Positions 25,173 through 33,622 of a DNA stretch of 64,000 bases are shown piece after piece (within the stretch, counting starts at the first letter, position 1; each line of letters opens with the position of its first letter). The stretch is taken from contig LADP01000042.1 in the NCBI GenBank assembly GCA_000961575.1, positions 62,001-126,000 of the forward strand, in the 5' to 3' direction. Under the pieces are notes generated by a model that searched no databases, was not told the DNA's origin, and saw nothing but the letters and a program-made list of their open reading frames with translations. The translations under genes were made by a program, and so were the position numbers. Source of the DNA: Peptococcaceae bacterium BRH_c8a (GTDB lineage: Bacteria; Bacillota; Desulfotomaculia; Desulfotomaculales; Desulfallaceae).

Positions 25173-25505
25173 TTGCAGCTTAGTGACAAGGACATCATGA
25201 CTGACCTGCTTTTGGGAACCAAGTTTATTTCCTCTCAGTATCACATGGCTGTTCTAGAATCGGCTAATGACCGGGTACGCAACACTTTGATTCAGCTCAA
25301 TAATGATGAAATAAACCTGCAGAAACAGATGTTCAACTTGATGCACGACCGTAATTGGTACCAGGTACGGCCCGCTGCCAGCAGCGCCGCCTGGCAGACC
25401 GGCACGACTGCCGGTACAACCGCCGGTCTGGGTGCAGGTGCAGGAACCACGGGTACTAGTGCCGGAGCCGGAACTATCGGTATGCAGCAGCAAATGCCTT
25501 ACTAG
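25173..25505 (+). CDS. Coat-F family spore coat protein
   Basis: The 110-residue protein has the Coat-F pattern LSDKDIMTDLLLGTKFISSQYHMAVLESANDRVRNTL...LNLMHDRNWYQV (about 1-70). A low-complexity tail of Gly/Thr/Ala repeats (TGTTAGTTAGLGAGAGTTGT) follows. It starts at a TTG behind AAAGGAGGTG. The tail is likely disordered and may help packing in the coat. This is one of the clearest signs that the host forms spores. Confidence 0.88.
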   Translation: MQLSDKDIMTDLLLGTKFISSQYHMAVLESANDRVRNTLIQLNNDEINLQKQMFNLMHDRNWYQVRPAASSAAWQTGTTAGTTAGLGAGAGTTGTSAGAGTIGMQQQMPY

Positions 25506-25523
25506 AATAGGCAGATTAAGCTT

Positions 25524-25583
25524 GTCATCCTGAGCGTAACGAAGGATCTAATCTTTAAGATTCTTCGCTGCGCTCAAAATGAC
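25524..25583. repeat. 60-bp REP-like imperfect palindrome (copy 1)
   Basis: The ends GTCATCCTGAGCG and CGCTCAAAATGAC are near-complementary, and GAAGGATCT pairs with GATTCTTCG around a TTTAA centre. A second copy of the same family lies at 47275-47328. No gene overlaps it. It is a dispersed palindrome, possibly also a terminator for the coat operon. Confidence 0.65.
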
Positions 25584-25894
25584 AGATTCGTTGTATTCAT
25601 AACAATGACATAGGCCAGACTTTTCAGTGTATCTAGCAGTCCCCTTTTCCGGGGTCAGGCTGTTAACTGGTTAACTTTTTAGTATGAAGAGTTTTATTTT
25701 TTGTATCAGGTGTTAGGCTATGCTCAAGTTGGCGAATTCTGTGCCGATAATTGTAACGTCTAAAACGCCCGGCACTTGTTTTTTCCCACCGGAAAAGAAT
25801 GTCGTTCTGTTAAAGGTTTAGCGGTTGCTGCGGCGAATAAATATTTCAGATATTTTACTTACAGCGTGTGATTTAACAAGGGGGAATTTTAGCC
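25584..25894. other. Intergenic region with a fragment of the GGGGTCAGGC family
   Basis: About 310 bases contain no plausible gene. GGGGTCAGGC occurs at 25651-25660, one arm of the palindrome family seen at 19267 and 56062. It is followed by GTTAAC-TG-GTTAAC, a short direct repeat of the HpaI-type hexamer. The ribosome site of the next gene (AAGGGGGAA) closes the region. Confidence 0.5.
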
Positions 25895-27517
25895 TTGCAT
25901 ATATTTTCCTTTGACGGAGAACAGTTCAAATTTATGCTGGTGGGCGGTGCCAACCAACTGGCCGAGAATAAGGCCGATGTGGACGCTTTAAACGTATTTC
26001 CGGTTCCCGACGGAGATACTGGCACAAACATGTACCTCACGGTATTGTCCGGGGTCAAGGAAGCCCGTCAAGTGGAAAGTGGCCGAATAGACGACGTAGC
26101 CGCGGCTATGTCGCGGGGTTGCCTGCTGGGTGCCAGGGGGAATTCCGGAGTCATACTGTCTCAGATATTTAGTGGATTTGCCGTGGCGTTGCAGGGTTTG
26201 GCAAGAGCGGGCGCAACCGACATTGCCCGGGCCCTGGTCAGTGGCTCGGAGGTTGCTTACCAGGCGGTGAGTAACCCGGTGGAAGGTACCATTTTAACGG
26301 TGTGCCGCAAAACAGCCGAAGCCTGCTCCAGGGCAGTGACCCGGAGTAACGACCCGGTTCGCTTGATTCTGCTGGCCTGCAGGGCTGCATCTAAGGCGCT
26401 GGCCGAGACACCTGCCCAACTGCCGGTGCTGCGGGAGGCCGGAGTGGTGGATGCCGGGGGTAAGGGACTGGTGGTACTGCTGGAAGGGATTATCAGGGCG
26501 CTACGGGATGCCGCGGCCCAGCGTAATGTGGAACTGTTCGACTTGGCGACCAGCCAGCAAAAGGAGTTTGCCAGCAGTCGGGCCAGGGAATTTACCGCAG
26601 ATATCGAATTTACCTACTGTACAGAATTCATTCTGACGGGTAGTCATGTCCCCCTGGACACCCTGCGGGAAGAATTGGGGCCCTATGGCGACTGTTTGTT
26701 GGTGGTAGGGGACGATCGGACAGCTAAAGTACATATTCATTCCAATCATCCCGGACTGGTGCTGGAGTGCGGGCTTAAGTACGGAGCTCTGCAGCGGGTT
26801 CAGGTAAACAATATGGAGGAACAGCACCGTGAATTTAGCCGCAATCCGGTCAACGAAACCAGGCCTCTGGGTGTTGTGGCCGTGGGCATTGGCGAAGGTA
26901 TAGTCACTATCCTGGAAAGTCTGGGTGTGAACGTGGTGGTGGAAGGCGGCCAAACCATGAACCCTTCGGCGGAGGATCTGGTTCGGGCGGTTAACGAGAT
27001 TAACGCTGAAGCAGTTATAATTTTACCGAATAATAATAATATATTACTGGCGGCCCGTCAGGCAGTTTCTCTGGCCGAAAGGGAGATTTTGGTGGTGCCT
27101 TCGGTCAGTATTCCCCAGGGTTTCGCCGCTATGCTGTCATTTAATCCATACGATTTGCCCGCAGCAAATGCGGCTCGTATGGAAGACTCCATGGTGGGCA
27201 TTAAAACAGGAGAAGTGACCCGGGCGGTAAGGGACACCGTGATTGATAACCTGGCGGTAAACAAGGGAGATTTTATCGGGCTGGCAGATGATAGGCTGGT
27301 GGCGGTGTCAGGGCGGTTGAATGAACTGGTGCAAGACTTATTGGTAAAAATGATTGATCAAGATTCCAGTCTGGTCACCTTTTATTATGGGGCCGGGGTG
27401 ACTGGAGCAGAGGCGCGTGAAATAACTGAAATAGTGCAGGATAAGTTTGCTGACCTGGACGTTGAGGTACATTACGGCGGACAGCCGTTATATCATTTTA
27501 TAATATCCGTAGAATAA
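25895..27517 (+). CDS. fakA: Fatty acid kinase FakA-like (DhaL/DAK2 domain protein)
   Basis: The 540-residue protein has an N-terminal DhaL kinase domain (about 1-200) with the Mg-ATP motif NVFPVPDGDTGTNMYLT and GARGNSGVILSQIFSGF. A middle domain follows, then a C-terminal DegV-like FakA domain (about 300-540). FakA phosphorylates fatty acids held by FakB so that host or recycled acyl chains can enter phospholipid synthesis. The next gene, 16 bases downstream, is a DegV/FakB protein, its direct partner. It starts at a TTG. The Asp23 (yloU) gene that often precedes fakA is absent. Confidence 0.9.
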   Translation: MHIFSFDGEQFKFMLVGGANQLAENKADVDALNVFPVPDGDTGTNMYLTVLSGVKEARQVESGRIDDVAAAMSRGCLLGARGNSGVILSQIFSGFAVALQGLARAGATDIARALVSGSEVAYQAVSNPVEGTILTVCRKTAEACSRAVTRSNDPVRLILLACRAASKALAETPAQLPVLREAGVVDAGGKGLVVLLEGIIRALRDAAAQRNVELFDLATSQQKEFASSRAREFTADIEFTYCTEFILTGSHVPLDTLREELGPYGDCLLVVGDDRTAKVHIHSNHPGLVLECGLKYGALQRVQVNNMEEQHREFSRNPVNETRPLGVVAVGIGEGIVTILESLGVNVVVEGGQTMNPSAEDLVRAVNEINAEAVIILPNNNNILLAARQAVSLAEREILVVPSVSIPQGFAAMLSFNPYDLPAANAARMEDSMVGIKTGEVTRAVRDTVIDNLAVNKGDFIGLADDRLVAVSGRLNELVQDLLVKMIDQDSSLVTFYYGAGVTGAEAREITEIVQDKFADLDVEVHYGGQPLYHFIISVE

Positions 27518-27533
27518 GGAAGGTGAATTCCAC

Positions 27534-28397
27534 ATGGCGAAGGTGCGCATTGTTACTGACAGCACCGCTGATTTGCCGCAGGATCTGGTGGACAAGTACG
27601 ACATAACCGTGGTGCCACTAAAAGTGTTTTTTGGTTCGGTTTGTTTCCAGGATGGGATTGACCTGACCAAGAAAGAATTTTTCCAGCGCATGGCTTCCAG
27701 CAAGGAACTACCGACCACTTCACAGCCTACGCCGGCGGAATTTGCCGAAGTGTACCGCCCCATGATGGAGGAAGGTGCGGAAACAGTTTCCATCCACATA
27801 TCGTCCCTCATGAGCGGGACTGTACAATCGGCCCAGTTAGCCAGGACCATGCTAAATTACGAGGGATTGGAAGTCATTGATTCCCGGGCGGTTAGTGTTG
27901 TGCTGGGAATGGTTGTGCTGAGTGCGGCCAGAGCCGCCCAAGCCGGTTATTCCAGATCCGAAGTGGTGGCTTTGGTACATAGTATTATGGCCAACCATAA
28001 AATTTATTTCATGGTCGACACCCTTGAATATTTACAGCGTGGTGGTCGGATTGGCAAGGCACAAGCCTTTCTAGGCACAGTACTGAATGTGAAACCGGTA
28101 TGTACAATTAAGGAAGGCGTCATATACCCGCAGGAAAAGGTGCGGGGCCGTAAAAAGGCTCTTGGACGGATGGTTCAACTGTTGTCCGAGGGATTCAACG
28201 ACGAAATTGTTTTCTGTTTTCTGACCCACGGAAACGACCCCGAGGGCTTGGAATATACTAGGGAACTAGTGCGTGACCAGCTAAACTGTGGTGAGATTAT
28301 CGAATGCCAGATGGGTTCCGTGGTAGGTACCCACGCCGGACCTGGAATCCAGGGCGTGGCGCTCTGCCGGATAAATTTCATGCAACCGGAACAATAA
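27534..28397 (+). CDS. DegV family fatty acid-binding protein (FakB)
   Basis: The 287-residue protein has VRIVTDSTADLPQDL at the N-terminus (the DegV signature), SSLMSGTVQSAQLA near residues 90-103, DTLEYLQRGGRIGKA near 163 and GTHAGPGIQGVAL near the C-terminus. All are conserved in FakB lipid-binding folds. It presents a bound fatty acid to FakA. Together the two genes form a complete exogenous or recycled fatty acid activation module. Confidence 0.92.
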   Translation: MAKVRIVTDSTADLPQDLVDKYDITVVPLKVFFGSVCFQDGIDLTKKEFFQRMASSKELPTTSQPTPAEFAEVYRPMMEEGAETVSIHISSLMSGTVQSAQLARTMLNYEGLEVIDSRAVSVVLGMVVLSAARAAQAGYSRSEVVALVHSIMANHKIYFMVDTLEYLQRGGRIGKAQAFLGTVLNVKPVCTIKEGVIYPQEKVRGRKKALGRMVQLLSEGFNDEIVFCFLTHGNDPEGLEYTRELVRDQLNCGEIIECQMGSVVGTHAGPGIQGVALCRINFMQPEQ

Positions 28398-28444
28398 ATT
28401 TTTAGGTCTATTTAATTAAATGATTACGGACATATAGATGCGGT

Positions 28445-28468
28445 GGCGCGATAGCGCCTTTTATTTTA
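28445..28468 (+). terminator. Terminator after the fakA-degV operon
   Basis: GGCGC and GCGCC form a short stem with loop GATA, followed by TTTTATTTTA. Confidence 0.55.
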
Positions 28469-28501
28469 TGCCATGTAATTTTACAGTAGGGAGTAAGGGT
28501 A

Positions 28502-28813
28502 ATGTATTTAATCCTGTTAAGCCTTGGTTTAGGCATAGCGGTTGGTTACTTGCGTCCATTGTCACCGGAAAAAGCCCGGTTGGCCAACGCGGCTACCACG
28601 GTTGGCTTGTTTGTGTTGCTAATGTCTATGGGCGCGCAGTTGGGCAGTAACGAGGATGTATTGGCCGGACTAGGGCGGCTGGGGTTGCAGGCCGTTATAC
28701 TTGCGGCTTTCAGCGTTTTGGGCAGCGTGATTATGGTTTACCTGGCCAGGGACTATATATACAGGGGCTTGGAACAAAGACTTAGCCGCCGGCAGGGAAG
28801 GGCATCCCGATGA
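28502..28813 (+). CDS. lysO: LysO family lysine exporter, N-terminal half protein
   Basis: The 103-residue membrane protein has three hydrophobic segments (about 1-17, 30-48, 58-85): LYLILLSLGLGIAVGYLRP, LFVLLMSMGAQLGS and a third after GRLGLQAVIL. It matches the first third of the LysO/YbjE lysine exporter. Its stop overlaps the start of the next gene in ATGA, so the two are coupled. Together they have the length of one LysO (about 300 residues). Confidence 0.75.
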   Translation: MYLILLSLGLGIAVGYLRPLSPEKARLANAATTVGLFVLLMSMGAQLGSNEDVLAGLGRLGLQAVILAAFSVLGSVIMVYLARDYIYRGLEQRLSRRQGRASR

Positions 28814-29406
28814 CTATACTGGTGATTTGTGCTATAGCGATTGGCGCCCTGGCCGGTTTCTGGCTGTTGCCTCAGGAGGCCGTAGGTTATCTGGATACCG
28901 TCACCACTGCCGCCTTGTGCCTGATGTTGGTGGGCATTGGTTTGGATCTTGGCAGCCGGCGGGAGACCTGGGCCCGGTTGCGTGCCCTAGGCTGGAGAGT
29001 ACTGTTAATACCGCTATTGATAGCCGTGGGAAGTCTGGTTGGAGCAGTGGTTGGTGGTTTCCTGCTAGGTCTTCCGGTAAACGAATCCTCAGCCATCGGA
29101 GCGGGGTTTGGATGGTACAGCCTGTCCGGAGTATTGCTGGCCAAAATTTACAGCGTAGAAACCGGCGCGCTGGCTTTTATGACCAATGTGAGCAGGGAGG
29201 TTATTGCTTTCGTGCTGATACCGGTGTTGGCGGTTAAGTTGGGTTACCTGGTAGCCATATCACCTGGCGGGGCCACCACCATGGATACCACACTGCCTCT
29301 GATTTCCAAGGCCACCGATGCGGACACCACTATTATTGCCATGGTCAGCGGGACTGCTTTATCGGCTATGGTGCCACTACTGGTGCCGCTTTTAATAAGG
29401 ATATGA
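28810..29406 (+). CDS. lysO: LysO family lysine exporter, C-terminal half protein
   Basis: The 198-residue membrane protein has five to six segments. It contains ESSAIGAGFGWYSLSGVLL, FMTNVSREVIAFVLIPV and GATTMDTTLPLISKATD, which are the core motifs of LysO (DUF340). It should export L-lysine, or a toxic analogue, by proton exchange. The gene overlaps the N-terminal half gene by four bases. The frame break is clean, with a proper start, so this looks like a split transporter rather than a frameshift. Confidence 0.88.
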   Translation: MTILVICAIAIGALAGFWLLPQEAVGYLDTVTTAALCLMLVGIGLDLGSRRETWARLRALGWRVLLIPLLIAVGSLVGAVVGGFLLGLPVNESSAIGAGFGWYSLSGVLLAKIYSVETGALAFMTNVSREVIAFVLIPVLAVKLGYLVAISPGGATTMDTTLPLISKATDADTTIIAMVSGTALSAMVPLLVPLLIRI

Positions 29407-29414
29407 TAAGACAT

Positions 29415-29494
29415 AGGAGTCAGTCAGGAGTCAGAATAAAAGTTATAAGTTTGAATGTCTGCCTGTTCATTTTGAATACTGACTCCTGACTCCT
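29415..29494. repeat. Inverted repeat built from AGGAGTCAG units
   Basis: A left arm with two AGGAGTCAG units (from 29415) is mirrored by CTGACTCCTGACTCCT about 50 bases later. A fragment of the same family (TCAGGAGTCAGAATT) lies at 49118-49133. It is a dispersed repeat located between the convergent lysO and AOR genes, where it may also terminate transcription. Confidence 0.6.
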
Positions 29495-29511
29495 GAATAC
29501 TAGTATTTGAT

Positions 29512-31437
29512 TTATGACAGGCCGAGTTCGGTAAGTTTCTCTAATGTGGGGTGGCCGGTGGCAGGCTCCCAGCCCCGGGCGCGATAATATTCGGCCAGCG
29601 TGGCTTGCACTTTTTCCCGCTCCAGTTTACGGCCTGATGCGGGCCCTGCACCCACCGGTTCATCATAAAACCGGGCGGGGTAGTCGCTGTCCGCCGGCTT
29701 TTCGCCGTGCCGGATATTAAATAGTTTCTGCAAATTCCAGGTTCGTTCCCCGGCCTGCATAACTTCCTCAGCAGAAATTTCAAGGCCGGTCAAAGATGAA
29801 TACAACTCGGCAATCAGGGTGGGACCCACAGTATGCAGCACCGGCGGCCGGATGCACAGACCGGTGGAGTTGTAAACTGAAATTAAATCCTCGGACCACT
29901 TGGCCATTTTAGGTATGTCCACATCTTTGGTTTGCGGGTCGAATACCGCCTGCTTTAGTTTTTCAGGCATGTCCAGTTTTTCATACATTCCGTCCGGCAA
30001 GCCGAATTTTTCGGTGCGGTAAGGCACTGGGTTGTCATTGAAGCGCAGGTTTTCTACCGGGTTTCTGGTACGCAGGTGGTCGCCTCCGCGAATATTAGTG
30101 ATGTAACCCAAAATCCAGGTTGACCAGCGTCCCCGCGGATCCATCAAAAATGGTTCCAGACCTTTAACGTGCACAGCTTTATCAGCCGCGCCGGGCAACT
30201 GCCCCGATGCGCGTCGGGTACCTTCAGCCAGGGTGTCTCCAAGACCACGCCGGTGGGCGATGTCGTCCAGCAGCCGGAAAGTCCCTTCTTCGCTGCCCCA
30301 GGCCAGTTGGTATCCCAGTTCTTTTTCGCCCACGTGGCCATCCTGGTATAGCTGCATAGTCATGGCTACCGCGGCGGCAGCTGAAACCATGTCCAGTCCC
30401 AGTCGCTGGCAAATTTCGGTAAGCTTGGCAACGGCGGGCAGACCGCCTATATCACAGCCGGCCCCGAAACCAATTACCGGGGTGACTTCCATGTCTTTCA
30501 TCTTCAGACCGCTATAAGGGCCGTCTTTAACCTCTACCCAGTGGGCGCAGGCAATGGGGCAGGCGATGCAGGCCACGCCACGGTTGCTGTAGCGGGGCAC
30601 CTGCTTGCGGCTGCGGGTTTCCACCCAACCGTCGATAACGCCGGTTTGAAAGTTTCGACCTGGTAGGATGCCGAATTCTTGGTAGGGCAGGGTGACCAGC
30701 ATCGTGCCGAAACGTTCGAAGGGGCCGTAAAAAGGTGATGCGAATATGGCTTCACGGGTTGCAGTGACTGTTTTGATAAATTCTTTGACCCTGGCCACCC
30801 GGACAGGCCCGGTGCCGCGAACAGCAATGGCCTTGAGGTTTTTGGAGCCCATTACCGCTCCCAGACCGGTGCGGGCCCAGGCGTCGTAAGGCCCGTTTTC
30901 AATACTGGCAAAACGAACCAGGTTTTCACCGGCTGGCCCGATGGTGGCCACTTGGATATCCCGGTCGCCCAATTCAGTTTGCAATGCCGCGATGGTTTCC
31001 CAGGCGTCTTGGCCCCACAAGTGGTTGGCGGGGATAATACTAGCCTGATTATTGGTTATGGTAATGGTGACCGGTTCGGCTGCTTTACCCCGGATAATTA
31101 TCCCGTCATAACCTGCGTATTTAAGCTCACTGCCCCAATAGTTGCCGGAATTGGCGGTGCCAAAAAGGCCGGTGGCGGGGGATAAGGCTGAAGCTTCGGA
31201 GCGGCTGGCTGTAGGGACATTGGTGCCCACCAGCAAGCCCACGTTAAACGCCAGAACGTTATCCGGACCGAGGGGATCGGTACCCGGTGGTATTAGGTCG
31301 TAAAGCAGCCGGGCGTTAAAACCCGCGCCGGAAATGTAATTACGCTGCATTTCTTTATCTGGTGTAATCACGCCAATGTGTCCGCTAGTCAGGTCGATGT
31401 CCAGTATCTTGCCGGCGTATCCGTAAGTAGTTGTCAT
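29512..31437 (-). CDS. aor: Tungsten/molybdopterin aldehyde:ferredoxin oxidoreductase (AOR-1)
   Basis: The 641-residue AOR-family enzyme has an N-terminal domain (GYAGKILDIDLTSG, ISGAGFNARLLYDL, LKYAGYDGIIIRGKAAEP, IGPAGENLVRFASI) and a [4Fe-4S] site from CIACPIAC (CX2CX3C, near residue 288) plus a distant Cys in STGLCIR. It oxidises aldehydes to acids with ferredoxin, or the reverse. The ferredoxin gene upstream overlaps it by four bases and is the likely electron partner. It starts at an ATG behind GCGAGGTG. The substrate cannot be told from sequence. A different AOR lies at 45.4 kb. Confidence 0.92.
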   Translation of the reverse strand: MTTTYGYAGKILDIDLTSGHIGVITPDKEMQRNYISGAGFNARLLYDLIPPGTDPLGPDNVLAFNVGLLVGTNVPTASRSEASALSPATGLFGTANSGNYWGSELKYAGYDGIIIRGKAAEPVTITITNNQASIIPANHLWGQDAWETIAALQTELGDRDIQVATIGPAGENLVRFASIENGPYDAWARTGLGAVMGSKNLKAIAVRGTGPVRVARVKEFIKTVTATREAIFASPFYGPFERFGTMLVTLPYQEFGILPGRNFQTGVIDGWVETRSRKQVPRYSNRGVACIACPIACAHWVEVKDGPYSGLKMKDMEVTPVIGFGAGCDIGGLPAVAKLTEICQRLGLDMVSAAAAVAMTMQLYQDGHVGEKELGYQLAWGSEEGTFRLLDDIAHRRGLGDTLAEGTRRASGQLPGAADKAVHVKGLEPFLMDPRGRWSTWILGYITNIRGGDHLRTRNPVENLRFNDNPVPYRTEKFGLPDGMYEKLDMPEKLKQAVFDPQTKDVDIPKMAKWSEDLISVYNSTGLCIRPPVLHTVGPTLIAELYSSLTGLEISAEEVMQAGERTWNLQKLFNIRHGEKPADSDYPARFYDEPVGAGPASGRKLEREKVQATLAEYYRARGWEPATGHPTLEKLTELGLS

Positions 31438-31721
31438 CGTTTAGTCACCTCGCCTGCATTTTTTGCCTCATCGGATGGTATATCCACCAGTTGCAGCGCA
31501 CCCGATGGGCATACCCGGGCGCACTGTTTGCATCCGTTGCAGGTGGAAGAAAAACGTAGCTCATAAACCCCGGCCAAGTCGTCCCGGTGCACGCGGATAT
31601 TAGCCCGACCGAGGTCGAAAACCCCATGATGAACCAGCGAACAAGTAAGCGCACAGGTGCTGCAACCGATGCAGCGTCCCGGTTTGATAATCATTTCGGT
31701 AGTCATATGCATAATCACCAA
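31434..31721 (-). CDS. Two-cluster ferredoxin, partner of AOR-1
   Basis: The 95-residue protein has CIGCSTCALTC (residues about 19-29) and CNGCKQCARVCP (about 61-72), each a CX2CX2CX3C [4Fe-4S] motif. It belongs to the HycB/AOR-partner ferredoxins. Its last codons overlap the AOR-1 start. Three candidate starts lie close together (GTG at 31721, ATG at 31712 and 31706), and the ribosome site does not decide between them. Confidence 0.88.
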   Translation of the reverse strand: MVIMHMTTEMIIKPGRCIGCSTCALTCSLVHHGVFDLGRANIRVHRDDLAGVYELRFSSTCNGCKQCARVCPSGALQLVDIPSDEAKNAGEVTKR

Positions 31722-31776
31722 CCTTGTGCAAATATTCTAAAAAATTTATTCTATGTTTAGTTTAATATTTAATTGG

Positions 31777-31800
31777 TTTGATTGAAAGAGCTTAATCAAA
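31777..31800. promoter_or_regulatory. Inverted repeat in the AOR-1/flavoprotein divergent promoter region
   Basis: TTTGATT and AATCAAA form a perfect 7-bp inverted repeat 10 bases apart. It lies in the 205-bp region between two divergent transcripts and is a candidate operator. The half-sites resemble FNR half-sites (TTGAT), but the spacing is not that of FNR. Confidence 0.4.
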
Positions 31801-31926
31801 ATAATTCGTACCACATAAGTGTGTCGATACCATAAAATAGTAATTATTTACTGGAAATCTTTGTTGTTGCAGTTTATTTTATATTGGATTACGATAAAAT
31901 ATATAACCGAGGAGGGATATTTTACC

Positions 31927-32874
31927 TTGAAACTACCAGAATTACAAATAGGCCATTTAAAACCCAGGTATCCTATAATTCAGGGTGGAATGGCTGTGCG
32001 GGTATCTACCTCATCGCTTGCAGCTGCAGTGGCCAATGCCGGGGGGATTGGAGTAATTGGGGCTTCCGGAATGGGTGTGGACGAGCTTAGGGATGAAATT
32101 CGGACAGCGCGGCGGCTTTCCACGGGTATTATTGGTATAAATATTATGTTTGCCGTGCGTGATTTCGCCAACATGGTCCACGCGGCCATGGAAGAGAAAA
32201 TAGATGTCATATTTACCGGGGCCGGTTTTTCCCGTGATATATTCGGTTGGGGTAAGGAAAGCGGCACACCAATTGTTTCAATTGTCTCCAGCGGCAAAAT
32301 GGCAGCTATTGCCCAACGCTGCGGTGCAGCTGCGGTTGTGGCCGAAGGCGTAGAGGCGGGCGGACACCTGGGCACCAACCTGCCTGTTTCCGAAATATTA
32401 ATCGAAATTAAAAAAGCTGTTAAAATTCCGGTTATAGCCGCCGGCGGCATTACCGACGGGTTCGGTGTGGCCCAAATGTTCAAAATGGGCGCAGACGGGG
32501 TTCAGATGGCCACTCGGTTTGTGCTTAGCAAAGAATGTGCAGTAGCCGATTCGTTTAAGCAAATGTATCTTAATGCCCGGGCTGAAGACGTGGTGCTAAT
32601 CGAGAGTCCGGTGGGTATGCCCGGACGCGCGTTACGCAATCCATTTGTGGACAAGCTGCTGCTTGACTGCCAGCCTGAACCGGTACGGTGCCAGAAATGT
32701 CTTAAAGAATGTTCCAAGAAATATTGCATTATTGAAGCCCTGGAAAATTCACGCATCGGTAAGGTGGACGAGGGTGTGGTTTTCTGTGGACAAAACGTTT
32801 ATAAAATTAAAGAAATTCTTTCGGTACCGGAAATTTTTAGTAATATTTTAGCCGAAGTGGAATCGGTGTCGTAA
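31927..32874 (+). CDS. Nitronate monooxygenase/FabK-like FMN enzyme
   Basis: The product is about 315 residues. An FMN-binding TIM barrel begins LQIGHLKPRYPIIQGGMAVR, with GGIGVIGASGMG, GAGFSRDI, VVAEGVEAGGHLG and AAGGITDGFGVAQMFKMGADGVQMATRF. These motifs are shared by nitronate monooxygenases and FabK enoyl-ACP reductases. A C-terminal tail (about 255-285) holds several Cys (CQPEPVRCQKCLKECSKKYC), as in clostridial homologues, and may bind a metal or cluster. A TTG behind GAGGAGGG is preferred over earlier frame starts. The substrate is not known from sequence. Confidence 0.82.
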   Translation: MKLPELQIGHLKPRYPIIQGGMAVRVSTSSLAAAVANAGGIGVIGASGMGVDELRDEIRTARRLSTGIIGINIMFAVRDFANMVHAAMEEKIDVIFTGAGFSRDIFGWGKESGTPIVSIVSSGKMAAIAQRCGAAAVVAEGVEAGGHLGTNLPVSEILIEIKKAVKIPVIAAGGITDGFGVAQMFKMGADGVQMATRFVLSKECAVADSFKQMYLNARAEDVVLIESPVGMPGRALRNPFVDKLLLDCQPEPVRCQKCLKECSKKYCIIEALENSRIGKVDEGVVFCGQNVYKIKEILSVPEIFSNILAEVESVS

Positions 32875-32912
32875 CGTATAAGTAGCAATTGCAGTTTTTG
32901 GAGGGAGTATTA

Positions 32913-33449
32913 GTGACAGATCATAAGACTTATAGTTACAATAATCGGCAGCCATTGTTACACGAACCGGTTTTCGTGGCGCCGGGCGCCCGAGTCGTGG
33001 GCCGGGTGGAGATAGGAAAAAACTCAAGCGTGTGGTATAACGTAGTGATTCGCGGTGACGTAGATGAAGTAAAAATCGGCTCCGGCACAAACATCCAGGA
33101 CGGGGCTGTGGTACACGAAGACGATGGCTACCCCTGTGTTTTAGGCGATAATGTACTGGTAGGGCACAACGCTATCTTACACGGTTGTACCATCGGCGAC
33201 AACGTAGTTGTCGGGATGGGCGCCATTGTCCTCTCTGGCGCTAAAATAGGTGCCAACAGCGTGGTGGCTGCCGGAGCACTGGTCCCCGGTGGCAGAGAAA
33301 TACCGCCCAATTCGCTGGCGGTGGGATCGCCGGCCAAGGTGGTGCGGGAGCTGACACCAGAGGAGAAGAAGTCATTTAGTGAAGTGACCAAACGCTACGA
33401 AAAGCGGGCCATGTTCAACCTGGGACTTGGTGAAAGCCCCGATTTCTAA
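32913..33449 (+). CDS. Gamma-type carbonic anhydrase-like protein (YrdA/PaaY family)
   Basis: The product is about 178 residues. It is a left-handed beta-helix of hexapeptide repeats (VGRVEIGKNSSVWYNVVIRGDVDEVKIGSGTNIQDGAVVHED). Metal-binding His residues are seen in VVHED, VGHNAILHG. Gamma carbonic anhydrases or their homologues interconvert CO2 and bicarbonate, or act as uncharacterised hexapeptide proteins. It starts at a GTG behind GGAGGGAG, in likely operon with the upstream flavoprotein gene. Confidence 0.88.
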   Translation: MTDHKTYSYNNRQPLLHEPVFVAPGARVVGRVEIGKNSSVWYNVVIRGDVDEVKIGSGTNIQDGAVVHEDDGYPCVLGDNVLVGHNAILHGCTIGDNVVVGMGAIVLSGAKIGANSVVAAGALVPGGREIPPNSLAVGSPAKVVRELTPEEKKSFSEVTKRYEKRAMFNLGLGESPDF

Positions 33450-33622
33450 AAGACAGACAATTATTTGGCCCTAGCCAAGCTTAATATACATATCTGCTTA
33501 CCCGGAGTAACAGCATTGTTTTGGGTTTAATTGTACTCTGGCTATTATTGTTTTATAATTTAATTAGTGATACAATTAATAAGCCGACGTTTATAATTCA
33601 ACTGTACCGGGAGGCATCAAGG

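Noticed and set aside
28398-28501. Lysine riboswitch before the split LysO exporter
   Set aside because: The 104-base gap is too short for the lysine aptamer and contains only a small terminator hairpin.
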